Below, piece after piece: positions 10,501 through 21,140 of a stretch of 32,189 nt of DNA. Under the pieces are notes generated by a model. It did not search any database. It was not told the DNA's origin and saw only the letters and a list, made by a program, of their open reading frames with translations. Both the position numbers and the translations under genes were made by a program. How positions within the stretch are numbered: the first letter of the stretch is position 1; every line of letters starts with the position of its first letter. Location: NCBI GenBank assembly GCA_001430745.1, contig KQ482040.1:903229-935417 (forward strand), written 5' to 3'. Source of the stretch: Auxenochlorella pyrenoidosa. Taxonomy: Eukaryota > Chlorophyta > Trebouxiophyceae > Chlorellales > Chlorellaceae.

Positions 10501-13500
10501 TCCACGCGCTGCAGGAGCTGGCATTTGGCCAGCTGGGCTCCCTGTGGAGCATCCTGCAGGCCCTGGGGGCGCCCGCTGCATTTGGCGACACCAGCCTGTT
10601 CAGGCCGCTGTGGACGGTCGTGTCCTGCAGCCTGGAGCTCTGCTCGGGTGGGACTCGAGTGCCCCACATGCGGCCAGCATGCCTGCCTGCCCGCTGCAGG
10701 CAGCGCACCCGTGAGGGAAACACAGCCCTCACACTTGTTGTTCCCGCATGCTGCTGGAGCACTGCACTGCAATTGGCCTGGGGATCAAAGTTATCCCCTG
10801 GACTCACCTGTTCCTTGTCACGTCTGCAGGCAAGGCCCAGGCCACCACGTTTGACCAGCTGGTGCTGGAGAGCTTGGTGGACTCGCTGGTGCGGCAGGGC
10901 CAGGGCGCCGCCTCGGCGCCGCTGGGCCAGCTGCTGCAGTGCGTGCTGTGCACCGTCCTCTGGCGCTACCTGGATCTCACGGACCAGCAGCGGCGCCTCG
11001 GCAGCGAGCGCACGCAGGTCAACGCCATGCGCTTCTTGGAGGTGCGTCCGACTGGGTGCTCTGTATTGGCATACCTGTGCGGTTTTTATAAATGCCTGCT
11101 TTGGCTGTTATCACACACCTGCTGTGTGGTAAATTCAGCTCTTGATTTGTTTTGATCGAGTACAATTAAATTCTCAACTCATCGCCCATATTCCTGCTGC
11201 AGATGCTGCTGTGCTCCCTGAGAAGCCCGTATGCGGTGCAGCAAGCGCTGCTGTGCGTGCTGCGCAGCCTCCTGAATGCGCTGTGGCCAACGCCCTCACC
11301 CATCGTGCGAGTGCTGCTGTACAGGTGAGCATGCAGCTCGGTTTCCTTGCCATTGACGCGGCAGTGAAGCATTGTGTCAGCAGAGCCATGAAACCTACCA
11401 AATCAACATGTTTGGTAGTCACCAAACATGGATAACATGGCCAGTCACGCCCACCTCCGGTGCACCCTGCAGGATGCTGGCACGCCTGCTCGGCAGCAGC
11501 GAGGCCCCCGTGGGTGCACGCCTGCTGCCGCCTTTCAGCCTGCAGCAGCAGCTGACGCCCCAGCAGCTGCGGGAGCGGCTCAGGCAGCTGGGGCCAGCGC
11601 AGCACGCGCTGCACAACTTCTGGCAGGTCGCAGCCGCAGACGCGCTGCTGTGCTGCCAGGAGGTGGCGCTGAGCAGCGTGCCGGCGGGCGGCCAGCAGCG
11701 GGTGCACGATGCCGTCCGCGGGGTGCAGGGCGCGCCGCAGCTGCAGCGGCTGAGGCACCCTCGGCCCAGGGTGCTGCTCCCCCTGCAAAAGGAGGCCGCA
11801 GAGGCAGCCATCAACGACCTCTTTGGCCAGGCCAGCAGCCTGGCGCGGCAGTGGGAGGCGGCCTCGGCCTCCTTGGATGCTGTGCGCCACAGGCAGGACC
11901 GTGCCGGGGGCGAGAACTCTGTGCGGGAGGAGGTCAGGCTGGGCGATGGGCAGGCCGCGCCTGCCGAGCCAACCAGGCTGGAGGTGGCAGAGGCAGCGCT
12001 GGGCCTGCTGCGCGGCTTCCTCGCCGCCGGGTGCGCAGCAGGAGCCGCCGGTGCCCAAACAGCAGGAGAGGGGGAGGCAGCCGCCGCAACAACAGCAAGC
12101 GCAGCAGCAGCAGCAGCAGCAGCAAGTTCAGAAGCACCGGCAGCGAGCGACACAGGGCCGGTTGACTGGGAGGCGCTGTCGCCCGGCTTCCAGTGGACCC
12201 TGGTCAGCCTGCCCGCCCTGGCCACCCTGGTCTTCCATGCCCAGCAGGCGGGAGGCAAGCTTGGCAGGCTTGTGGAAGGGTACAGGGGCGTCCAGCAGGC
12301 AGCGATGGATGCATCCAGCAGCCTGGTGCTGATAAAGCTCAAGCTGTCCAAGAAGCGCGGCGCAAGTTCGGCGCCAGATGCAGCAGAGGCGGGCGCGCAC
12401 AGCGGGCCAGCAAACAGGGTGGCGCGCACGGTGCAGGCAGCCTCGGTAGCCGATGTGCGGCGGCAGCAGCCAGCCGAGCCTGCGGCCAGCGTTGTGCGGG
12501 CAGCAGCGCCGCCCGATGCTGCAAGCATGCTGGCGCGGCAGCAGCATTTCCAGGCGCCAGCCATGCCCCCGCCACAAGCGCCGGACCGTCAGCAGCAGCA
12601 GCAGCAGCAGCAGCAGCACGTCAAGTTGGAGCCGCAGTCGCAGCTTGCAGGGCCTGTGCCCCAGCAGCTGCCTGAGGGGCCGCCTCCGCAGCAGCCTGGA
12701 GAGCCGCCACCTGGCCCGAGCAGCAGCGAGCCGGACCTTGACACCTCGTTTTCAGATGTACAGAGCATTGCCAAGCGCAAGCACTTCAACGTGGTGGGCT
12801 TCCTGGCTTCCAAGCCGCAGCTCAAAGGGGAGGTGAGCAGGCTGGGCTCTTCCTCGCAGGCAGACAGCGGGACGGCTTGCGGGGCTCGTGGCGGCATGCA
12901 GATGCTGTGCCAACCATGCATGTGCTTTGACTCAAGCCGGGGCGGGTGGTGCCAAGCTCTCTTTGTTTGGGTGGCTGAACGCTGCAACTCATATTGCAGC
13001 ATCTTCTATCCGTTGCGTGTGACGTGCTGACAAGCCGCGCACCTTCCCTGTCAGCAGGCCGGCACCCAGGCCCTGAAGCTTGACCTGCGGGACCACCGGC
13101 AGCGCAGGCTGACAGTGCTGGTGCAGCGGCGCCTGCATGGCACCCTGCTCGACCGCCTGGCCGCAGAGGCGGAACAGCGCTGGGGCAGGTGAAGCGCAGC
13201 CTGCATGCTTGCATGCCTTGCAACGACAGCACTGCTGCAGCATGGGCGGCTGGCATGTATCCTGCTTGCACAGGCAGGCACGCGCACTCTGTGATGTGCA
13301 CACAACGATTTGCTGTGCATCCCTGTTGCGTGCCCTTGTGCAGGTCGGGGAGCAGGCCTGTCTTACGTGTGAGGGGAGTCCAAGTCGTGAGCACTGGCTC
13401 CAGCGTGCTGGCGATGTCTGAGGTTGGCAGGTGTGGTTCACACGGCGTGCGCTGCCTGTCTGCTGGCCCCGCATTCCCGTCGCCTGTATGCACCTCCAGC

Positions 13501-14232
13501 ACGCCACCTTGTGCGAAGTCTGCATTTTCTGCCTTCAATCTTTGCTGCAGCGTCGAGTGGGACCCTGCCGGCGAGCGGGCGGCCAAGGTCGCCCGGGTGC
13601 AGGCCTCGGGATCGCTGGCATCAGCCTCGCAGCAGACTCCTGGTGCCCACCCTGGAGGGTCAGAGGAGCATCTGCATGTGGCAGCGACGCAGGCCATGCA
13701 CTGGTCACAGCAGCAGCGGCGGCAGCAGCAGCAGCGGAGTCAGCAGGCGGGAACGCGTGCTGCGATTGGGGCAGCCTCCCCTGGCGGCACGCAGGTCGCA
13801 GAGGCGGTAACTGCAGGCTTCAGCTGGCGGGCAGCTGCGCAGGCACCCGAGTTGCAGGTGGCGAGCTCGCAAGCTCCCTGCATGCCCGCAGCATCGGCGG
13901 CTGCAGCAGTCTCGCAGGCCCGGCCGCAGCGCCAGCAGGAGCAGCAGCAGGGCCAGGCGCCACGTCCCCTTGCTGACCAGCAGCAGCACCGCCGGCAGCA
14001 AGGCCTGCTGCCAGCACTGCCGGCACAGCACAGCCAGCCCGGTGCGCGCAACACAGCGGTGGCAGCAGTGGCGCAGGCGGCCGTTCAGCTGCTCAAGGCC
14101 AGGGGCGTGCCGCCAAACGACGCCGTCACTGGGGTGAAGAAGCTGCTCATGGGCTGCGCCCCTGCTGGCAAGGCTGCCTGGGCGGAGCGAGGGGCCGCAC
14201 AACTAGCAGATGCGGTGCAGATGACTTTATAA
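2806..14232 (+). CDS. Giant protein: N-terminal CDCA7/R1-type zinc finger plus long helical Gln/Ala-rich region
   Basis: A chain of 31 exons keeps phase from ATG 2806 to TAA 14230-14232 (6,663 nt, 2,220 aa). Exons: 2806-2950, 3095-3227, 3380-3520, 3694-3809, 3968-4042, 4184-4266, 4407-4555, 4736-4956, 5041-5111, 5198-5579, 5696-6372, 6498-6577, 6752-6799, 6891-6975, 7149-7284, 7477-7661, 7883-8053, 8222-8317, 8465-8587, 8720-8813, 8936-9039, 9252-9363, 9484-9611, 9728-9847, 9979-10326, 10515-10647, 10830-11041, 11203-11324, 11473-12832, 13058-13188, 13551-14232. Residues about 90-210 form a four-CxxC R1 zinc finger. A disordered Ala/Gln stretch follows (about 350-720). Then come many amphipathic helices of HEAT/armadillo-like look (about 720-1600), and a Gln-rich tail with a polyQ run. 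I do not recognise the large part. The exon after the finger has no ATG of its own; the first in-frame ATG is at 5099, which favours one gene. Two merged neighbours remain possible. Confidence 0.6.
7285..7476 (+). other. GC-AG intron (donor G|GCAAGT)
   Basis: The exon 7149-7284 ends one base into a codon and the exon at 7477 needs exactly one carried base. Only the GC donor GCAAGT at 7285 satisfies this; the nearby GT at 7289 leaves the wrong phase. Similar phase-supported GC donors occur in this gene at 9040 (CAG|GCAAGC) and probably 8318 (GAG|GCAAGC). At 8318 an alternative GT donor at 8327 is also in phase. Confidence 0.7.
9040..9251 (+). other. GC-AG intron (donor CAG|GCAAGC)
   Basis: The exon 8936-9039 ends on a whole codon and the exon 9252-9363 starts on one. 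The boundary reads CTGCAG|GCAAGC and the acceptor is GCTTACAG. No well-placed GT donor nearby gives the same phase, so the GC donor is the preferred reading. Confidence 0.6.
12101..12124 (+). repeat. (GCA)n microsatellite read as polyalanine
   Basis: A run of GCA triplets sits inside the 1,360-nt exon of the giant gene and is read in the GCA frame, giving eight consecutive alanines. It is part of a low-complexity Ala/Ser linker that separates two helical blocks. Confidence 0.8.
12591..12617 (+). repeat. (CAG)n microsatellite read as polyglutamine
   Basis: Nine uninterrupted CAG codons encode nine glutamines in the Gln/Pro-rich C-terminal part of the giant protein. The pure codon run suggests a length-variable repeat. 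The same triplet repeat is read in another frame as alanine about 490 bp upstream. Confidence 0.85.
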
Positions 14233-14448
14233 CCAACCACAGTGAGCTGACAACATTCAACGCATTCCTGACATGCACGTGTATTGCTCTTCCTCTCCTC
14301 GCTTTGCTTGTCAGCCTTCCTGTCGTTCTTGCTTGCTCTGTTTTCTTTGTGCACTGCCAACGCATTCAGTTTGATATCATGTCGCTCTCAACATGCAAAA
14401 CACTTGCATGCTAAACACATGGCAGACCGGAGGAGGAAAGCACAGGGG
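14233..14448. other. Convergent intergenic spacer
   Basis: This 216-bp spacer lies between the stops of the plus-strand giant gene and minus-strand MPP10. It must hold both 3' UTR ends and polyadenylation sites, so the transcripts probably end close together or overlap. It has a pyrimidine-rich plus strand (14285-14350). No TGTAA, the usual chlorophyte polyadenylation signal, was found in either orientation. Confidence 0.6.
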
Positions 14449-17400
14449 TTAGAGCTTGAGGTGGGCAGCTCGAGGGGCAGGGGCTGCCTCGCCGCCCAGC
14501 ACTGCCGTGCCATCTGCATGCTGCTGTATCTTGGAGAACACCTTCGTGCTTTTTGTGTACTCTCCCTTGCGGCTCGTGTCGCTGCCCCGCCGCCCCTTCT
14601 TTGCCGCCTTCTCCAGCTTGCGTGCCGCCTCCTCCGCTGCAGCTGATTTTCGATTCGCCAGCGCTGCCGTGCCGCCCTGGGAAACGGCCCGCGCTGCACG
14701 CTCCTCTTCCTTGGCAGCCCGGCGCTTCTTCCCTGCCCGCTTCCGCTGCAGGGTTGGGGAGCATGCAAGTTGGTAAAACATCAGTGACACGACATGCTCT
14801 CATGAAAAAGACAGGCAGAGAAGGGCCTACGCTGTGCGCATTTGTTCCAGCAAGCCACTCGTTTGGCACCGCACTTGCCCCAGACATTCTGATAGGCACG
14901 GACATGTGTGCTCCCATGCTGCTGCCGTGCGCGCACACACTGCCCACCTGGGCGCGCCGCCGCTTGCGGTCCTCCCTGCTGAGCTCATCATCGGCGCGTG
15001 GCATGCCGGCAGCCTCGGACGCAAACACCTCCTCGGGCGCCCGCATGGAGGCGCCGCTCACAAACTGCAGGCGTGCAGGGCGGGAGGAGAGGCCGGGTTA
15101 AGGTGCTGCTTCCGGATTCGAGACGTCGCATGTTGCAGTCTGTCATGCCCACACGTCAAGGGCAACAAGAAACATCAAGCTCCTGCAAACATTCAGCAGT
15201 GCAACAAGCGCACGTGCTAACAAACCAAGGCAGATAAGAGCCTCCTGTCAAGGATGCTTGTCTGTTCGTACCTGCGGCGCTGCCTCTTCCATCATGATGG
15301 CCGGCACATCCACCTTCACAGTCACCTCCTCAATCACAGGCCGCGGCCTGCACAGCAAAAGGAGGCATCGAATTCATGGGTGACGCGCAGTTTGAAGCGC
15401 CTTCAACATGCATTAGCAACATGCATTGGCGAGACTACCCACGGGCAGTGGCGCATACATGATGCAGGGCAGCATGCGTTGGGCACTTACGTGAAGTGCA
15501 GGTGGCTCAGCGCATCCAGCTTGGCGCACAGCGCAGAGAACTGGGCGCGCGCCGCCTGCCGCACCTCGTCATCCTGCGAGATTTAGGCAATTTTTGAATT
15601 GTCAAGTTGGGAAGGTGCCGCAGACAGCTGAGCCCAGCCGAGCATGCCCAAAGCAAGCATGGCGACTGAAACGTTGAGTAATCTTCTTACATAAAAATAA
15701 ATATTGTATGGGCAGAGACTGTTGCCGAGCCTACCTTATCATCCGCTGTGCCCGCCACGGTCTGCATGTACTCCTGCTCGTATATCTCGCCCAGGCCCTG
15801 CAGGGATAGGAGTGTGCAAAGAAGGGCAGGTGAACAATCTGCTCAGGCCACGAAATGACCCAGCCAAACAACGCACTTGAGCTGTTTGCCTTGGGGTCAG
15901 CTCCCGCCTGCCAGCACAACATGCCATTCATCGCACCTGCTGCGGCTTGCTGTCGTCCAGCTCCAGGGTGGTGCGCTTGGTCTCTGGCGGCGGCGCCACG
16001 ATGCGCACCACATCGTCAAACCTGGCACGGGCGTGGAGGGAAGGGCAGACTCTTGCGTTTTCTGGCACGAAAATGCTAACTGTTTTCTTGCTCAGAGGCC
16101 CGGCAGAGCGCATTCAAGGCATGAGGTAGCATGGCGGGCCTCGGGTCCTGCCATGTATGCTTGCATGCGCACCTGGCCTCGCCGATGCGCCGCTTGATCA
16201 GCTCGTCCAGCGTCTGGGTCATCTCCTCTGTCGGCTGCAGGCAGGCGCAAAGGGCATAGCGCATGCTTGACAAACGCACAGGCATTCCAGTTTCAATTCC
16301 AGTCATGCAATGGCAATGTTGCAATGCAAATGCATTTGCCCCAGTGGACCCTCGGTGGGTGAAGCAAATGCCTGTCACCGCGCACCAACCTGCGGCGGCG
16401 GCTTGACAGTGGTCTCAAAGTCGAGGTCCACTTCCAGGGCAGAGTTCTTGGGGCGGTGCCCTGCAGGAGGCCAAGTGGCGGTCCACATGCATGAGGCGGA
16501 GCGGGTACATCTCAATTCCTGGTGGGCAAATGTGTGCACTGCATTCCGCGGGCTGGCATCCAATGTGCGCGCCAAATGCAGCATCACCGGCGCTGTGCAT
16601 ACGCTTGGGATACATGCTGAGCGCTCGCACCTGCGTCAATCTCGCCCCGCATGAACCACTCCTTCTCGCCCATCGCCGCCTCCTCCAGCCTCCTGCAGCA
16701 GGAAAACAAGCACCCATTGGGAATAGGAAAAATGCAGAAATTTGCAGGAAAGTGTGCATGTGCCGCGCCATGTGTGGGCCGAGGATGTGCAGGCCTGCAA
16801 TCAAAACATGACTGCTGCAAGCATGCACACAAACGTTGGCATAAGGGCAACTACCTAGCCATTGATCAAAAGCATGTTCATCTGGCTGAGCCACACGGAC
16901 TGCCCAGCGCAGCAGTTACGCAGCCAGGCATGCATAAAATCAAGTTATGCTTCCACATACGCAGGAGGACCGAGCACAAGCTGCTCCCCAGGTCAACTCA
17001 CTTGATCTTCTCCTGCATGCGCTGCTGTCGGCGCTCATGCGCCGATGGCGCGAGCTCCTCCTCCTCCTCCTCCTCCTCGTCACTCGCTGCTAGCAGGGCG
17101 CGCCGCGCGCCGAGCGCCCTAGCCCCTCTGCCAGCTTCCTCCTCTTCCTCGTCCTCCTCCTCTTCCTCCTCCTCCTCTTCATCGCTGTACTCGCCAGCTG
17201 CTGCGCCATTGGCCAGGCCGCGCGGCAGCCTCTCCTCCCCCTCCTCCTCCTCGCCAGACATCATGTCATCGGACAGCAGGTCGTCTGCAGTAAGGAGAAT
17301 GAAAGTGGATGCAAGTGAGAATTGTCTCAGAGCGTGTCGCCTGTCCTTGGATATGCAGGCTCGGGACAGACACGCAGCGTGGCGAGTAGGTACGCGCGTG

Positions 17401-20343
17401 TGTATGCAGGTGTGTGCAAGCCAAAGCATGCTGGGCGTGAGTGAAGTGCGCACCCTCAAAGCCTTCCTCATCTTCCTCCTTCTCCTCATCGCTTCCCTCC
17501 TCCTGCCCGTCGTCCTGCTGAGGCTGCCGCATGCCACCAGCTGCCACTGTGGTGGGACCCTGCTGCCCACCTGCACCAACAGTGGAGGCATGGCAGCGGT
17601 TGCCACACGGTGCACGACTGCAAGCAAGATGCCATGGCCAGCCCGCGGCATGTGCATGCAGGCATGCAAACACAGCAGGCAACGCTGATCTCGGTTCAGG
17701 AACTGCATGCTCAGCGGTGCGGCAGTGCAACTGAGCAGCAGTTACATGCTCAGCGGTACAAGCAGTACCTCTGCGGGGGCCAAAGAAGTCCTCATACATC
17801 GCGGCAGCACCAATGTTGCCTGCCTCCTCATCGTCATCCTCCTGCTCCTCTCCGACTGCAAATGGTTCAGTTGGCAAGTTGTTGTTCAGTTGTCAAGTTG
17901 ATAAGCCAGGAGCCTCAGGCACACCCGCAGCTGTGGGCTGTCATGTGCATGAATAACACAACACATTGCCATCAGCGCGAACCCCATGCGCATAGCGTGC
18001 ACGCCACGGCAGACCACCAAAAAGTGTGGATCGGGTCCCAGCTCACATGTCAGCTGCTTCTTCTTGCGCGCCTTCTTGGCCTTCTTCTTGTCTCGGTTGG
18101 TCTGCGCTGCAGCCTCTTCCAGCAGAGCCTCGAGGGCAGCCTCTGCAGCGGGGCAGAGATGTTTGCAAAATGCCCATCAGCAAAGAGCCAACTGCACTGC
18201 CAGCCCGGTGTGATTGCACATAAAGTGTGATCATGCGTAAATCTAACTCAAAGTCCAGCAAGCCTGGCGCGTACCTTCCTCATCGCTTGCAGCTTGACCG
18301 TCCTCCCCTTCGGCATCTGCACAAACATTTCCAGCACTCGAGACTGAGTTGAATATCTCAGAGGGAAAGCTCCGCGGAACAAGGAAACATGCACCTGAGC
18401 AACTCAACACGCCCGTCAAGCCGTGCACTCTCTCCATCCGCAAGTAAGCACAACTCACTATCATCAAGGCCCTCAGCTTCACGCTCGGCCTGCTCCAGGA
18501 AAGCTTCCATCTCGTCTGCACCAAGAGAGAGGGTCAAAAGAGGTGCACAAAGACAGTGAGAATGCAATGTACAACGAGCCGCGAAGGAGGCATGAGTCGA
18601 GCCGGACCAGTAAAGTTTGAGCTGGGGAATTTACCACCAAGCACGCCCTTGAAATTAACTTCCTGAAGCTTGCAAAAGGTGAAATTCCCTGAGTGCCCTC
18701 CCACTGCCACTCACCTAGTTTGAAGTGGTCATCCTCCACTGCAGCACGAGCCGCAGCGGCCGCGGCCGAGCGCTTGCGCTTGCTGCCCGCCAGCTGCACA
18801 GCCGCTGCCTCGGCCTGCTCCTCCTCCTCCTCCTCATCGCTGCTCGACCCTGCTGACTGCCGCCCCCGCCGGTGCGCTGCGCCTGCTGCCAGCAGGGCAT
18901 CATAGTCGAGGTCTGCCAGGTCAGCAACACCCGCCACATCAGCATCCTCCTGCTCAGACTCCTCCTCATCACTTTCTGAGCCAGGCTGCTGCTCGTCATC
19001 GCTGGCTCCTTCAAGCAGATCTGCAGAGGCAGCAGGAGTGGGTGCAGCGGGCGGCCTCAGCACTGCTCCGCGGATGATTTCCGGGTTGCGTCAGGCGAAT
19101 GAAGAACGGCAAGTTTGAGCATGCATCTTGTTTTGCCCCTAAATGACTTTTCAACACAGCACAAAGGCGCAGCCACACCATGCTCCTCTCAAGTATGCTG
19201 CCAAACGACCCCCACTATCCCCCAACCATTCCACATGCCTCCCACGCAGCCAGCCCTCCAAGCCCTGGGTGCCAACCCACCATCAATTGCGTCCTCCGTC
19301 TCGGGGGTCAGCAGCTCCGGCTCCTGCCCTGCCTTCTTCAGCAGCTTGCGCGCCCGCCTCAGCGCCGGCCCCGCCGCCAGCTCCAGCTGCAGCCAGATCT
19401 GCTCGGCATCAAACCCAGCGATGTACAGCTCGGGTAGAACGGCAGCCGGGCCGGCGGCGCCGGCGGCGCCGCCGCTGCTGTCATGCAGGCCTGCCTGGTA
19501 GTCGTACAGCGCCTTGGCTGCACCCTTGGCCAGCTCTGCCAGCTCTGCTGTGGGCTGCAGGAAGACCGCCGGGTCGGCCTCTATCGCCGCCGCAAACGCG
19601 TCCAGGGCAGCCGTGGTTGTGGGCGGGAAGGCGTCCAGCGCTGCTGCGTGCTCTCCTGCGTCCTCGCCATGCGCTGCACCATCCTCCGCCTCGCCACCAA
19701 GTTCGCTGCCAGAGTGTTCCTCGCCCTCGCTGCTGCCACTGCCGCCGCTGCCAGCACTCGGGTGCTGCTCTTCACCGTGTGCCGCATGGCCGCCCTCCTC
19801 AGCACTGCCACTGCCACCCGCTTCCTGCCTCGCATGCTGCTGCTGCTGCTCTGCCTGTTGCGGTGCACCAGGCTGGCCGTGTGCAGACGACCGCAACTCG
19901 CCCTCACCATCAGCTGCAGGCTGGCCAGGTTCTTGCACAATTGTGAAAGGCAGCTTCTTCAGGCTGATTCGGTGTACAGCCTGCAGAGAGGGCATGCTCA
20001 CGTTTGAAGCTTGGACGTGTGCGGCATCAGCAACTGCTAGGGCTCACATCTGCAGATGAGTGGCATGCAGGGAAGTGCAGGCACGGCCGGGTTGATCCGC
20101 ACGGCGCACCTGGCTTTCCAGCTCCTGCAGCCGCACGCTCTGCATTGTGGCGCTGCAGCTTAGGATGATCGCCCGCGTGGGAGCCTTCGAGGAGGGGAAA
20201 TGAAGCATGGAGAGTTTAGCAGGCAGGGCCAAGCAAACATATTCAGGGCAGGAATTGAGGAATGCGCTAGTTGACGCGTGCCACGTGGGTCTCACCTCAT
20301 TCCCAGGCAGGACAAGCTCCACAACAGTCCCCGTCTCCAGCAT
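14449..20343 (-). CDS. MPP10: U3 small nucleolar RNA-associated protein MPP10
   Basis: MPP10 is a core component of the U3 snoRNP/SSU processome in the nucleolus. With IMP3 and IMP4 it supports U3-pre-rRNA pairing and early 18S cleavage. Nineteen phase-consistent exons give about 908 aa. In transcript order: 20343-20296, 20184-20110, 19980-19281, 19020-18715, 18515-18459, 18316-18275, 18142-18047, 17855-17769, 17570-17454, 17284-17002, 16692-16631, 16460-16390, 16234-16173, 16021-15937, 15797-15735, 15573-15491, 15347-15272, 15064-14948, 14745-14449. Family marks in order are FDAEQIWLQLEL, DDHFKLDEMEAFLEQAE, long Asp/Glu tracts, MYEDFF, GEKEWFMRGEID, RPKNSALE, LIKRRIGEARFDDVV, GLGEIYEQEY, LCAKLDALSHLHF, AIMMEEAAP, a Lys/Arg-rich tail and a final HLKL. 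The start is uncertain: ATG 20343 uses two small upstream exons, while ATG 19995 would skip them. All 18 introns read as GT-AG. Confidence 0.93.
17056..17180 (-). repeat. Glu-rich (GAG/GAA)n tracts in MPP10
   Basis: On the plus strand this is a CTC/TTC-rich stretch. On the coding strand it gives two long runs of Glu and Asp (around 17056-17078 and 17140-17180) within the MPP10 exon 17002-17284. Acidic low-complexity blocks are a normal family feature. Confidence 0.85.
20110..20343 (-). other. Two small 5' exons joined in frame to MPP10
   Basis: The exons 20296-20343 (coding from ATG 20343) and 20110-20184 read MLETGTVVELVLPGNE and APTRAIILSCSATMQSVRLQ... They have proper splice sites: GAG|GTGAGA, a pyrimidine-rich acceptor TTTCCCCTCCTCGAAG, and CCAG|GTGCGC. 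They join in phase to the CTCTCTGCAG acceptor at 19981. They add about 41 residues ahead of the AVHRISLKKLPF segment. The 20296 exon is open further upstream to a possible acceptor at 20385, so coding could begin even earlier. I see no family match for the added residues. Confidence 0.5.
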
Positions 20344-21140
20344 GTTTGGGTTGTGCCGCGCCCGGCGGCGCCACGTCTGAGGACCTGCGGAGCGAGTAGC
20401 AGCAGGTCGAGACTTGCCGGCGAGCGGCGGCAGCGGCGGCAGCACGGCGGCAAGGCAAGGCGGAAGCAAAGCGGGGCGGCAGCCGCGAGCGCGGAGATGA
20501 AGTCGCAGCCTCCGTGAAATAGCTGAAACTGTCTGTGCGGCCGGCCTCCATTACTTTGCAGACTGTGCTTCTGCATGCTGCTTCTGCCGGCGCTCACGCA
20601 CCGCGCACTCAAGCTGTAATCTAGAGGCAATTTCCTGAGCTCCACCGAAAGCCCTGGCTGGACACTGCCGCAGAACAAAACAAGCGCTTATTACGGTCGA
20701 GCTGGGAGGCAGCAGAATGTGTGCGGTATGAAAGGATATTGCAGTCCTTGGCCGTGGGCTCCTGGAAGCGCAACCCACAATGCATGCATGCACCCGCATG
20801 GCGGTGCCCAGCCCCACTATGTGTGGCAGGGCCTAACCATGTCTGCTCTCTGCTGGTTAGCTGTTTCACTGCCACAATTTCACAACGTGTTGAGGAACTC
20901 CTTCACGTTGCAGCTTGCCTGGACCCCCTTTTGCCTCTTCCCTGCTGCTGTCCGTTGGGGATTTGAGCCACCAGTTCATTTGACCCTACAAAACGTTCCC
21001 AGCAGACATTGGCCTGGTACATGGAACTCACATTTGTCTGAAATCACACTGAAAACGCACTGAGGAAGAGAGGGTTAACTGTAACCATGCAAATGCGCGA
21101 AGAATGCGTTACCCTCAAAAGTTCAGGGGCACCTTGCAGA
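20344..21140. other. Intergenic: MPP10 5' region and RRM-gene 3' region
   Basis: Both flanking genes are on the minus strand. The part nearest 20344-20560 has a GC-rich 5'-leader look. An upstream minus-strand ATG at 20551 opens an 84-codon Ser/Arg/Ala-rich frame that does not match MPP10 phase. The remainder to 21140 should be the MPP10 promoter and the 3' UTR of the RRM gene. No further gene, RNA gene or mobile element was recognised. Confidence 0.5.

Noticed and set aside
10029..10772. 247-codon open frame on the minus strand
   Set aside because: It is antisense to exons 9979-10326 and 10515-10647 and crosses their intron. The product is Cys/Arg/Ser-rich with no domain; a G+C-rich shadow.
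11419..12564. 381-codon open frame on the minus strand
   Set aside because: It is antisense to the 1,360-nt exon of the giant gene. Its Ala/Ser/Cys/Arg-rich product shows no motif, while the plus-strand exon fits the phase chain.
6891..14232. Assignment of the helical part to FANCI, Mediator or another named HEAT protein
   Set aside because: Short stretches looked suggestive, but no ordered series of motifs could be matched, so no name is given.
19143..20059. Long plus-strand open frames of 174-267 codons
   Set aside because: They are antisense to the largest MPP10 exon. They are His/Pro/Arg- or Ser/Ala-rich, without motifs.
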